From Leisingera coralii (GTDB lineage Bacteria > Pseudomonadota > Alphaproteobacteria > Rhodobacterales > Rhodobacteraceae), in contig NZ_JBHUPT010000007.1 of the NCBI RefSeq assembly GCF_049056525.1, positions 45,369 to 109,368 of the forward strand: 64,000 bases of DNA, given 5' to 3'. Under the pieces are notes generated by a model. It made no database searches, was not told the DNA's origin, and saw only the letters and a list, made by a program, of their open reading frames with translations. Position 1 is the stretch's first letter. Every line of letters begins with the position of its first letter. Of this stretch, positions 8,185-15,354 are shown piece after piece. Position numbers and translations under genes: made by a program.

Positions 8185-9066
8185 GTGAGTATGGATATCA
8201 CGTCAGAATATCTGATCGCCCCCGGCGTTGCCGACCCGCGGCTCACGCGCGCCGTCACCGGCGTCGACCAGAACGGTGAGGCCAGCGAGATCGCCGTGGT
8301 CGAGGAGCGCCCGCTGACCATCTTCCTGAACTCGCAGGAAATTGTCACCGCGATGACTATCGGCGACTACCCGGAATACCTGGCGCTCGGCTTCCTGCGC
8401 AATCAGCGGATGCTGCGCGACGAGGACGAGGTGACCCGCGTCGACTATGACGAGGACCTGGAAACCGTGGTGGTGCGCACCGCGGTGGAAACCAGCCACG
8501 AGGAAAAGCTGAAGAAGAAGACCCGCACCTCCGGCTGCGCGGTCGGCACCGTCTTCGGCGACATGATGGAGGGGCTGGAGGATGTCCGCCTGCCGCAGGC
8601 CAAGGTCCGCACCTCCTGGCTTTATGCGCTGGCGCACAAGATCAACCGCACGCCCTCGCTGTATCTCGAGGCCGGCGCCATCCACGGCACCGTGCTGTGC
8701 CAGCAGGACCGCCCGCTGGTCTATATGGAAGACGTTGGCCGCCATAACGCGGTGGACAAGATCGCCGGCTGGATGCTGTCGGAGCAGGCAGAAGCCGCGG
8801 ACAAGATCCTCTATACCACCGGGCGGCTGACCTCGGAGATGGTGATCAAGACCGCGATGATGGGCATCCCGGTGCTGGCGTCGCGTTCAGGCTTCACCGC
8901 CTGGGGCGTTGAGATCGCCCGCGAGGTTGGCCTCACCCTAATCGGCCGGATGCGCGGCCAGCGGTTCATCTGCCTGTCGGGCGAGGAGCGGCTGGTACGC
9001 GACATGGACCCCAAGGACGCGCCGGTTGAGGAAAAGAAGCACAGGCGGAAGAGTGCGGAGGGGTAA
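8185..9066 (+). CDS. fdhD: Formate dehydrogenase accessory sulfurtransferase FdhD
   Basis: FdhD carries sulfur from the cysteine desulfurase to the molybdenum cofactor of formate dehydrogenase. The hallmark is GAIHGTVLCQQ followed by EDVGRHNAVDK, with TTGRLTSEMVIKTA downstream. The active-site region reads TSGCAVG (Cys codon 8536-8538): only the first cysteine of the usual C-x-x-C is present. An AGAAGGA ribosome-binding site (8169-8175) is spaced 9 nt from GTG 8185, which decides the start; ATG 8176 directly abuts it and ATG 8191 lies farther away. It heads the mobA-mobB-moeA cluster, fitting maturation of a molybdoenzyme. Confidence 0.92.
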   Translation: MSMDITSEYLIAPGVADPRLTRAVTGVDQNGEASEIAVVEERPLTIFLNSQEIVTAMTIGDYPEYLALGFLRNQRMLRDEDEVTRVDYDEDLETVVVRTAVETSHEEKLKKKTRTSGCAVGTVFGDMMEGLEDVRLPQAKVRTSWLYALAHKINRTPSLYLEAGAIHGTVLCQQDRPLVYMEDVGRHNAVDKIAGWMLSEQAEAADKILYTTGRLTSEMVIKTAMMGIPVLASRSGFTAWGVEIAREVGLTLIGRMRGQRFICLSGEERLVRDMDPKDAPVEEKKHRRKSAEG

Positions 9067-9110
9067 CCGGATTTCACGTGAAATCCGGCCCGGAAAACAC
9101 GTGTTTTCCG
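9067..9110. repeat. Two tandem perfect palindromes centred on CACGTG
   Basis: Between fdhD and mobA there are two adjacent perfect palindromes: 22 bp at 9067-9088 (CCGGATTTCAC and its exact reverse complement) and 20 bp at 9091-9110 (CGGAAAACACGTGTTTTCCG), separated by 2 bp. Both centre on CACGTG. As RNA each forms a hairpin with an ACGT loop. They lie inside the operon just before the mobA ribosome-binding site and have no T-tract. Confidence 0.85.
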
Positions 9111-9127
9111 ACGCAGGAGGAGAAGGC

Positions 9128-9772
9128 ATGACAGAACAGAAGCCTTTGGGCGTAATCCTTGCAGGCGGCCTCGCTACCCGGATGGGCGGCGGCGACAAGG
9201 GGCGGCTGCAGGTCGGCGGCCAGAGCCTGCTGTCCCGCGTGATTGAGAGGCTGTCGCCTCAGGTCTCCGGACTGGCGCTCAACGCCAATGGCGACCCGGA
9301 GCGGTTCAGCGACCTCGGCCTGCCGGTGATTGCCGACTCGATCGAGGGCTTTGCCGGCCCGCTGGCAGGTGTGCTGGCCGGGCTCGACTGGGCGGCAGAG
9401 CAGGGAGCTGACACCATAGTCACTGCCGCCGCCGACACGCCGTTCTTTCCGCGGGACCTTGTGGCCCGGTTGACCGCAGCAGCCGAAGGCATGGCGCAGC
9501 CGCTGGTGCTTGCCACCACCCCGCGCACAGGCGACGAGGCGTTGAAATCCGGCGGGCGGAGCAAAGTGAACCGGCACCCGGCTTTCGGCCTTTGGCCCGT
9601 CGCCCTGCGCGATGACCTGCGGACGGCGTTGAATGACGGCTTGCGCAAGGTGGTCCTCTGGACCGACCAGCACGGCGGCCGCGAGGCGCTGTTCGAGGCA
9701 GACCCCTTCGACCCCTTCTTCAACATCAACACGCCAGAGGATCTGGCCAAGGCAGAGGCGCTGCTGACATGA
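9128..9772 (+). CDS. mobA: Molybdenum cofactor guanylyltransferase MobA
   Basis: Transfers GMP from GTP to molybdopterin to make the MGD form of the cofactor used by DMSO-reductase-family enzymes such as formate dehydrogenase. The 214-residue protein starts with the nucleotidyltransferase loop LAGGLATRMGGGDKG (residues 12-26), has TVAAADTPFFP near 100 as the metal-binding region, and ends with FFNINTPEDL. A strong AGGAGGAGAAGG site precedes ATG 9128. Its stop overlaps the mobB start (ATGA), so the two are translationally coupled. Confidence 0.93.
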   Translation: MTEQKPLGVILAGGLATRMGGGDKGRLQVGGQSLLSRVIERLSPQVSGLALNANGDPERFSDLGLPVIADSIEGFAGPLAGVLAGLDWAAEQGADTIVTAAADTPFFPRDLVARLTAAAEGMAQPLVLATTPRTGDEALKSGGRSKVNRHPAFGLWPVALRDDLRTALNDGLRKVVLWTDQHGGREALFEADPFDPFFNINTPEDLAKAEALLT

Positions 9773-10260
9773 AGATCTACGGCGTCACCGGCTGGAAGAA
9801 CAACGGCAAGACTGGGCTGATGGAGCGGCTGGTGGCGGAGTTCTGTGCGCGCGGGCTGACAGTCTCGACCCTGAAACATGCCCATCACAGCACCGATGTG
9901 GACCAGCCCGGCACCGACAGCTACCGCCACCGCGCGGCCGGCGCGTCTGAGGTGGTGCTGGCCTCGCCCAACCGGGTTGCCATCATGCAGGAGCTGCGCG
10001 GGGCGGGGGAGCCATCCTTCACCGAACTGCTCTCCCGCCTGCGCCCCGTCGATCTGGTGCTGGTCGAAGGCTTCAAGCGCGAGGCCCACCCCAAGATCGA
10101 AGCTTACAGAACCGCCGCGGGCCAGCCGCTGATCGCGCCGGAAAATGCCACCATCCGTGCCGTGGCCAGCGACGTGCCGCTGCATCTGGACCGCCCGGTA
10201 TTCGATCTGGATGACACCGCGGCTATTGCGGATTTCATCCAAAAGGACTTGGGGATGTGA
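9769..10260 (+). CDS. mobB: Molybdopterin-guanine dinucleotide biosynthesis adaptor MobB
   Basis: A 163-residue P-loop GTPase that assists MobA in making the guanine dinucleotide cofactor. The Walker A motif is GWKNNGKTGLMERL at residues 7-20, and the family motifs KHAHHSTDVDQPGTDSYRH (residues 38-56) and LVEGFKREAHPKIE (near 100-113) are present. It overlaps mobA by 4 bp and its own stop overlaps the next gene's GTG start (GTGA). The length is normal for a stand-alone MobB. Confidence 0.93.
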   Translation: MKIYGVTGWKNNGKTGLMERLVAEFCARGLTVSTLKHAHHSTDVDQPGTDSYRHRAAGASEVVLASPNRVAIMQELRGAGEPSFTELLSRLRPVDLVLVEGFKREAHPKIEAYRTAAGQPLIAPENATIRAVASDVPLHLDRPVFDLDDTAAIADFIQKDLGM

Positions 10261-11069
10261 GCCTCTGGCAAACCTTTGCAATGGTGGACTGGTCCGGCGG
10301 CAACGACCGCGGGCCAAAGCCTTGCAAGGATGCCATCTGGGCCTGCGTGGTGCGGGAACGGACCGCGCAGGAACCGGTTTACCTGCGCAACCGGCAGCTT
10401 GCCGAAGACTGGCTGGACAGTCTCGTGGAAGCCGAGTTGACCGCCGGCCGCCGCCTGTTTCTGGGTTTCGATTTTCCATTCGGTTATCCCGCCGGTTTCG
10501 CGCGGGCGCTGACCGGCTCAGATGAGCCGCTGAACCTTTGGGATTGGTTCGAAGACCGGATCGAGGACAGCCCGAAATCCAACAACCGCTTTGATATTGC
10601 CGGGGAAATCAACCGCAGGTTCGGCGGGCAGGGGCCTTTCTGGGCAAATGCGCTGAAGCGCGATATCAGCGGGCTGCCGCGCCGCAAGATTTCTTACGAA
10701 AACCCCTTCCCGGACCGCCGTGCGGTGGAGCATCTGGCCAAGGGCAGTTTCACCTGCTGGCAGATGGCCGGGGCAGGCGCCGTCGGCAGCCAGGTGATGA
10801 TGGGGCTGCCGGTGCTGGCCCGTCTGCGCCGCCGCTTCGCCGGGCAGGCCGCGGCCTGGCCGTTTGAGCCGCTCGATAAACCTGTCGCGCTCGTTGAGAT
10901 CTGGCCCTCCCTGACCGTCGGTCCGCCGCCCGCAGGGATCATCAAGGATGCCTGGCAGGTGCAACAGGTCGCACTGGAACTTTGCCGCCGCCCCGTGGCA
11001 GAACTGGAGCGGCTTTTGAACGTCCACGCGCCCGAAGAGGGCTGGATCCTGGGAGTGAAACCGCAATGA
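10257..11069 (+). CDS. Uncharacterised protein in the molybdenum-cofactor operon
   Basis: A 270-residue soluble protein with no signal peptide, embedded between mobB and moeA and overlapping both (GTG start in the mobB stop; its own stop overlaps the moeA ATG). I do not recognise a characterised function. Visible conserved-looking blocks are MVDWSGGND near residue 9, FLGFDFPFGYPAGFA near 69, LPRRKISYENPFPDRRAVE near 142 and VEIWPSLTVGPPPAG near 213. The acidic DWSG and DFPFG motifs recall the RNase H-like DUF429 fold, which is a guess from pattern. Its coupling suggests a role in cofactor synthesis or insertion. Confidence 0.75.
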   Translation: MSLWQTFAMVDWSGGNDRGPKPCKDAIWACVVRERTAQEPVYLRNRQLAEDWLDSLVEAELTAGRRLFLGFDFPFGYPAGFARALTGSDEPLNLWDWFEDRIEDSPKSNNRFDIAGEINRRFGGQGPFWANALKRDISGLPRRKISYENPFPDRRAVEHLAKGSFTCWQMAGAGAVGSQVMMGLPVLARLRRRFAGQAAAWPFEPLDKPVALVEIWPSLTVGPPPAGIIKDAWQVQQVALELCRRPVAELERLLNVHAPEEGWILGVKPQ

Positions 11070-12322
11070 CCCTGACACCGCCGCCGCTCAGCAACGACTG
11101 CTTTGCCCTTCCTGCGGGCGTGGACTGGACCCCGGTCGATGACGCGCTGGCGCTGCTCAGGGACAGGCTGGGGCCGGTCACCGGTGCCGAAACCGTGCCG
11201 CTGGCAGACGCGCTCGGCCGGGTGCTGGCAGAGGATGCCATTGCCAAACGCTCCAACCCGCCGCTGCCGAATACGGCGGTGGATGGCTATGGGTTCGCAG
11301 GCGGCAGGGCCGAGGGGCCGCATGTGCTGCCGCTGGTGCAGGGCCGCGCCGCCGCCGGAGTGCCTTATGGCGGAACCGTGCCCGAAGGCAGCGCCATCCG
11401 CGTTCTGACCGGCGCTGCGCTGCCCGATGGCGTCGACACGGTGATCCTGGAGGAAGACGTCAACACCGACGGCGCCCAGATCGCCTTCAACGGCCCGCTG
11501 AAACAGGGGGCGAACACCCGCGAGGCGGGGGAGGATGTCGCTGCGGGTGAAGTTATCCTGCCCGCGGGCCGGGTGGTGACAGCTGCCGATCTGGCACTCG
11601 CTTCCGCGACCGGGCTGGCAGAACTCACCGTAAGGCTGCCACTGCGGGTAGGGGTGCTCTCCACCGGAGATGAGCTGGTAGAGGCGGGGGAACCGGCAGG
11701 CAAGGGGCAAATCTTCGATGCCAACCGTCCGATGCTGCTGGCACTGATCCGGCAGCTTGGGTTTGTGCCTGTAGACCTGGGCAAGGCAGCGGATGATCGC
11801 GAGGCTCTGCGCGCCAGGCTGGACAGGGCGGCTGTGGAAACAGATGTGATCCTGACCTCGGGCGGCGCCTCTGCCGGTGATGAAGACCATATGTCTGCCC
11901 TGTTGCGCGAAGCTGGTGCAATGCAGGAATGGCGCATCGCGCTCAAACCCGGGCGCCCGCTGGCGCTGGGCATGTGGCAGGGCACGCCGGTCTTCGGGCT
12001 GCCGGGCAACCCGGTGGCGGCGCTGGTCTGCACGCTGATCTTTGCCCGCCCTGCGATGGGGCTGATGGCGGGCACGGGCTGGCAGGAGCCGCAGGCGTTT
12101 GAAGTCCCTGCCGCGTTTGAAAAGCGCAAGAAACCGGGCCGCCGCGAATACCTGCGGGCGCGGGTGCGGGATGGCCGGGTGGAAGTGTTCAAATCCGAAG
12201 GCTCCGGCCGCATCAGCGGCCTCAGCTGGGCCGAAGGGCTGGTGGAGCTCGGCGACGGCGCCGCAGAGATCAAACCCGGCGACCCGGTGCGTTTCATCCC
12301 CTACGGCAGTTTTGCGATGTAA
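11066..12322 (+). CDS. moeA: Molybdopterin molybdotransferase MoeA
   Basis: Inserts molybdate into adenylylated molybdopterin, the last step of Moco synthesis before dinucleotide formation. The 418-residue protein shows the expected domains in order: NTAVDGYGF near residue 70, the MoeA linker, the MPT-binding domain with STGDEL near 198 and TSGGASAGDEDH near 268, PGNPVA near 313, and a C-terminal beta-barrel. ATG 11066 overlaps the preceding stop (ATGA). It closes the fdhD-mobA-mobB-unknown-moeA operon; a composite hairpin repeat lies immediately downstream. Confidence 0.94.
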   Translation: MTLTPPPLSNDCFALPAGVDWTPVDDALALLRDRLGPVTGAETVPLADALGRVLAEDAIAKRSNPPLPNTAVDGYGFAGGRAEGPHVLPLVQGRAAAGVPYGGTVPEGSAIRVLTGAALPDGVDTVILEEDVNTDGAQIAFNGPLKQGANTREAGEDVAAGEVILPAGRVVTAADLALASATGLAELTVRLPLRVGVLSTGDELVEAGEPAGKGQIFDANRPMLLALIRQLGFVPVDLGKAADDREALRARLDRAAVETDVILTSGGASAGDEDHMSALLREAGAMQEWRIALKPGRPLALGMWQGTPVFGLPGNPVAALVCTLIFARPAMGLMAGTGWQEPQAFEVPAAFEKRKKPGRREYLRARVRDGRVEVFKSEGSGRISGLSWAEGLVELGDGAAEIKPGDPVRFIPYGSFAM

Positions 12323-12349
12323 GCGGAGCGCTCCCGCCGGCGGCCCGGC

Positions 12350-12403
12350 GCATCCAAGATGCTTGCCCGCCGTTGGGCCGGGCGCCGCGCTGGCGCGCGG
12401 CGC
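12350..12403 (+). repeat. Composite two-hairpin repeat, copy C
   Basis: GCATC-CAA-GATGC (12350-12362), 9-nt spacer, GTTGGGCC (12372-12379), then the 9-bp hairpin GCGCCGCGC-TGGC-GCGCGGCGC (12382-12403). It lies between moeA and the convergent gene ending at 12474. It is the clearest copy of the family. Confidence 0.8.
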
Positions 12404-12473
12404 GCCGCCCGGCCATTTCATCTTTCCAAAAACACTCGCGCCGCAGGCAGCGCCTGAAAGGCGCTTCACATCA

Positions 12474-13508
12474 TCAATCAAACGTCCCGGCCACCCGGCC
12501 CAGCAGCATGAAGGCGCGTGCAGTGCGGGTGTTGCCGAGCGCGGAGATTTCGCCGTCGGTGGCCTCGGCCTCGAAGTCCGCAAACATCTGGTCGAAGCGG
12601 CGCAGGAAGTGGTGCGCCGCATCGCGGAAGATCGGGTCCTGCTTCATCCGCGCCGCAGTGAGCGCCAGCGAGGTGCGGTCGCGCACGCCGCCAAGCGCAG
12701 CGACCGCGCGGCCGCGGGCGCCCTGGCCGAACTGGCGCCAGACCTCGGGCCGGGCCATGTCGGGGCGCAGGTCGTCCATGTAGATGCCGTCCTGGCTCAG
12801 GAGCGTCAGCACATCCTGCGCGGCCTGGATCACCTGCGCCGCCTTGCGGTCGCGCAGCGCCGCGCGCAGGGCGGCAAAGCCTTCCTGATCCTCGGCGGTT
12901 TCCGGGAAGTTCAGCGCCCGGATGAACTGTTCCGCAGCCAGCGGCGGCGCGGTGTCCGCGGCCTGGGTGCCGAGCGCCAGCGAGCCCTGCCCGGCGGCGG
13001 TCATCTCGGCGGCCTCGGCCGGGATTGCCGGGCGCACCGGGTTGGCACGGCGGCTGGTGTGGAAGGTGGCCAGTGCGGTTTCGGTCTTGCGGGTCGCCTC
13101 GGCGATCTCCTCCAGACGCTTTGCCATCGACGGCTCGGCCACCGCGGCATGCTGCTGGGCCTGGGTCAGATAGGTCTGGCGCAGCCCGTCGATGGCGGCC
13201 TGCAGCTGTTCGCTTTCCTCGCGCATCACCCGGGCCGAGCGCGCGGCAGAGGCGGCGACCCAGAGCATTGCCAGCGGCAGCACCAGCGCCAGGATGCCGG
13301 TGATCAAATCGGTCCACTGCGACAGCCCGGCATCCTCCGGGGCAAACAGATAGAGCCCCGCCGCCGCCAGCAGCCACAGCGCGCCCAGGCCAATGGCCAG
13401 AAGCTCGGCACCGCCCAGCCCGTTGCCCGCCGGAGCGTCAAGGCTCCGAAGCGGGCGTCCGCCTGAGGGTTTCGGGCTGGTGCCCGGGCTGCTGCTGGAG
13501 CCTGTCAT
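12474..13508 (-). CDS. Membrane-anchored coiled-coil protein, unknown function
   Basis: A 344-residue protein I do not recognise by name. After a polar, serine/proline-rich N-terminus (1-30) come two hydrophobic helices (about 34-58 and 68-88, the second LITGILALVLPLAMLWVAA), then a long helical, probably coiled-coil stretch (REESEQLQAAIDGLRQTYL and onward, about 95-150), and an alpha-helical C-terminal domain (about 190-344). That suggests an inner-membrane anchor with a cytoplasmic domain. ATG 13508 is preferred over GTG 13514. The neighbour upstream is greA, but the spacing gives no functional clue. Confidence 0.75.
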   Translation of the reverse strand: MTGSSSSPGTSPKPSGGRPLRSLDAPAGNGLGGAELLAIGLGALWLLAAAGLYLFAPEDAGLSQWTDLITGILALVLPLAMLWVAASAARSARVMREESEQLQAAIDGLRQTYLTQAQQHAAVAEPSMAKRLEEIAEATRKTETALATFHTSRRANPVRPAIPAEAAEMTAAGQGSLALGTQAADTAPPLAAEQFIRALNFPETAEDQEGFAALRAALRDRKAAQVIQAAQDVLTLLSQDGIYMDDLRPDMARPEVWRQFGQGARGRAVAALGGVRDRTSLALTAARMKQDPIFRDAAHHFLRRFDQMFADFEAEATDGEISALGNTRTARAFMLLGRVAGTFD

Positions 13509-13528
13509 GACCACTCGGCCCTCACCGG

Positions 13529-13999
13529 TCAGGAATAGACGATCTTGAGGATTTCATAGGCGCGCTCGCCGCCGGGGGTGCGCACTTCCACGCTGTCGCC
13601 CTCGTCCTTGCCGATCAGGGCCCGCGCGATGGGGGATTTGATGTTCAGAAGGCCGGCTTCGATGTTGGCTTCATGCTCGCCGACGATCTGCCAGGTCTTC
13701 TCCTCGTCGGTGTCCTCGTCCACCACGGTCACCTTGGCGCCGAACTTGATGGCGCCGTTCAGCTTGGCCGGGTTGATCACGTCGGCCAGCGACAGGATGC
13801 CTTCCAGCTCCTTGATGCGGCCCTCGATGAAGGACTGCTTTTCGCGGGCAGAGTGGTACTCGGCGTTTTCCGACAGGTCGCCCAGCTCGCGCGCTTCGGC
13901 GATCGCCTGGATGATGGCCGGGCGTTCGACGGATTTCAGGTTTTTCAGTTCGCTTTCCAGCGCGGCGAAGCCCGCCGGGGTCATCGGGATCTTTTCCAT
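13529..13999 (-). CDS. greA: Transcription elongation factor GreA
   Basis: GreA rescues backtracked RNA polymerase by stimulating cleavage of the nascent RNA in the secondary channel. The 156-residue protein has the N-terminal coiled coil with the acidic tip (ELGDLSENAEYHSAREKQ, residues 38-55) holding the DLSENAEY signature, and the FKBP-like C-terminal domain with SPIARALIGKDEGDSVEV. It starts at ATG 13999. A strong hairpin 49-74 nt upstream (14048-14073) could belong to its leader or terminate the VOC gene transcript reading in from upstream. Confidence 0.96.
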   Translation of the reverse strand: MEKIPMTPAGFAALESELKNLKSVERPAIIQAIAEARELGDLSENAEYHSAREKQSFIEGRIKELEGILSLADVINPAKLNGAIKFGAKVTVVDEDTDEEKTWQIVGEHEANIEAGLLNIKSPIARALIGKDEGDSVEVRTPGGERAYEILKIVYS

Positions 14000-14047
14000 G
14001 TGATTGGTCCAGGTCGCTCTTTTGCTTTGTTCTTGTCACTACGAAAA

Positions 14048-14073
14048 CCGCAGCCCCGCAGCAGGGGCTGCGG
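14048..14073 (-). terminator. Hairpin with T-tract between the VOC gene and greA
   Basis: A 10-bp perfect stem (CCGCAGCCCC/GGGGCTGCGG, loop of 6 nt) is followed on the minus strand by TTTTCGT. It sits 177 bp after the VOC stop and 49 bp before the greA start, so it could end the VOC transcript or act as a greA leader terminator. Confidence 0.6.
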
Positions 14074-14249
14074 GGCGTCCGGTTCGGTTGACATTTACCT
14101 GACCCAATCCTGCGCCCGATTTCAAGTGGGCGCGGGGGCTGCTGGCGTGCAAATCCGCCTAACCGCGTGCTTTGGCCGGCTTTTCCACAGGAATGCGCAA
14201 GAAAATGCCGTGCGCGGGCATCCGGGGCAGACCCGCTTGCCAGAGGAGA

Positions 14250-14630
14250 TCAATCATATTGCACCGCCTCGTATTCGATGCCGTCTGAATCGTGGAAGTA
14301 GAAGCGGCGGCCCGGCTCATAGTCGCCGTGGTTCATCGGTGTGAACCCGGCGGCCTTCACCGCGGCCTCGGTGGCGTCCAGATCGTCAACGATCACTGCC
14401 AGGTGGTTCAGCCCGCCGACGATGCCATAGCTTTCCGGCGCCTGGCCTGCGGGCGTGCGCGGAGTGTAGAGCGCGAGATAGCTGTTCTCCTCGCCCACAT
14501 GCACGCTGTAGCCGCCATTCTTGGCCTCGCCCTCCCAGCGCACATGCCAGCCGAACACCTTCTGCATCCAGGCGGCGGTGGCATGGGGGTCGGCGACGGT
14601 GACATTTGCATGTTCCAGTACTGCGCTCAT
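14250..14630 (-). CDS. VOC (glyoxalase/bleomycin-resistance) family protein
   Basis: A 126-residue vicinal-oxygen-chelate protein made of two beta-alpha-beta-beta-beta modules. Candidate metal ligands are the histidine in LEHANVTV (residue 7), the histidine in LNHLAVIV (about 77) and the glutamate in GIEYEAVQYD at the C-terminus. The substrate cannot be told; such proteins isomerise or bind glutathione adducts or antibiotics. ATG 14630 has a GGAGA site upstream. It is divergent from a SoxR-like regulator 96 bp away, so it is probably that regulator's target and may help detoxify reactive electrophiles. Confidence 0.85.
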   Translation of the reverse strand: MSAVLEHANVTVADPHATAAWMQKVFGWHVRWEGEAKNGGYSVHVGEENSYLALYTPRTPAGQAPESYGIVGGLNHLAVIVDDLDATEAAVKAAGFTPMNHGDYEPGRRFYFHDSDGIEYEAVQYD

Positions 14631-14693
14631 CGGAAATCTCCTTCTTGCCTGAGCAAACCTGTTGATGCGACTCACCGTAATTCCTAAACCTAA

Positions 14694-14705
14694 CTTTAGC
14701 TCAAG
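14694..14705. promoter_or_regulatory. Candidate SoxR-like operator dyad
   Basis: CTTTAGCTCAAG is an inverted repeat with one mismatched pair, placed in the 96-bp gap between the VOC gene and the divergent MerR-type regulator. Reading toward the VOC gene, TTGAGC and TACGGT are 19 bp apart, the long spacer typical of MerR-family promoters. This is a pattern observation, not a proven site. Confidence 0.4.
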
Positions 14706-14726
14706 AGGTTTTTGCAGGAGAGTGCC

Positions 14727-15194
14727 ATGCCCGCATCCGCCGGAATTTCCATCGGTTACCTGGCCGAACGCACCGGCCTCGCGGTGTCCGCCATCCGCTA
14801 TTACGAGGCGCAGGGCCTGGTGGAGCCCTGGCGCAATGCAGGCGGCCAGCGGCGGTTTCACCGGGCCGACATCCGGCGGCTCAGCTTTGTGATGATCGCG
14901 CAGCAGTTCGGTTTTTCCCTGCCGGAAATCCGCGGCTTCCTCAAAAGCCTGCCGGGCAGCCGGACCCCCACGAAAGAGGACTGGGCGCGGATCTCGGAGA
15001 ACTTCCGCAGCCATCTGGATCAGCGAATCGAAACCCTGGTGAGGCTGCGCGACAATCTGGACGGCTGCATAGGCTGCGGCTGCCTGTCGCTTCCGAATTG
15101 CAAACTTTACAACCCCGAGGACCGGGCGGCACAGAAGGGGCAGGGACCCCGATACCTGATGGGAGACCGGCCCGAGGCGGAAAATGGTGCTTGA
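14727..15194 (+). CDS. soxR: SoxR-like redox-sensing MerR family regulator
   Basis: A 155-residue transcriptional regulator that binds DNA as a dimer and activates target promoters when its [2Fe-2S] cluster is oxidised. The N-terminal MerR helix-turn-helix (IGYLAERTGLAVSAIRYYEA, residues 8-27) is followed by the dimerisation helix and a C-terminal cluster motif C-x2-C-x-C-x5-C (Cys114, 117, 119, 125), with the same spacing as E. coli SoxR. A GCAGGAG ribosome-binding site selects ATG 14727. It is divergent from the VOC gene. In non-enteric bacteria SoxR commonly responds to redox-cycling compounds and controls a few adjacent genes. Confidence 0.88.
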   Translation: MPASAGISIGYLAERTGLAVSAIRYYEAQGLVEPWRNAGGQRRFHRADIRRLSFVMIAQQFGFSLPEIRGFLKSLPGSRTPTKEDWARISENFRSHLDQRIETLVRLRDNLDGCIGCGCLSLPNCKLYNPEDRAAQKGQGPRYLMGDRPEAENGA

Positions 15195-15354
15195 GTGACG
15201 AAAATGGACGCACTTTTTGTCTCAGTTGCCTGTTTTACAGGGGCCTGACGCAGAGTTTGGATTGACCAGCAGGGCTGGCAAACGCTAAGCAGCCGCGACA
15301 CAAAATTGCGCCCGGTGGGGCCGGTAGCGAACAGAAAGCCAAGGAGCGCCGCAG

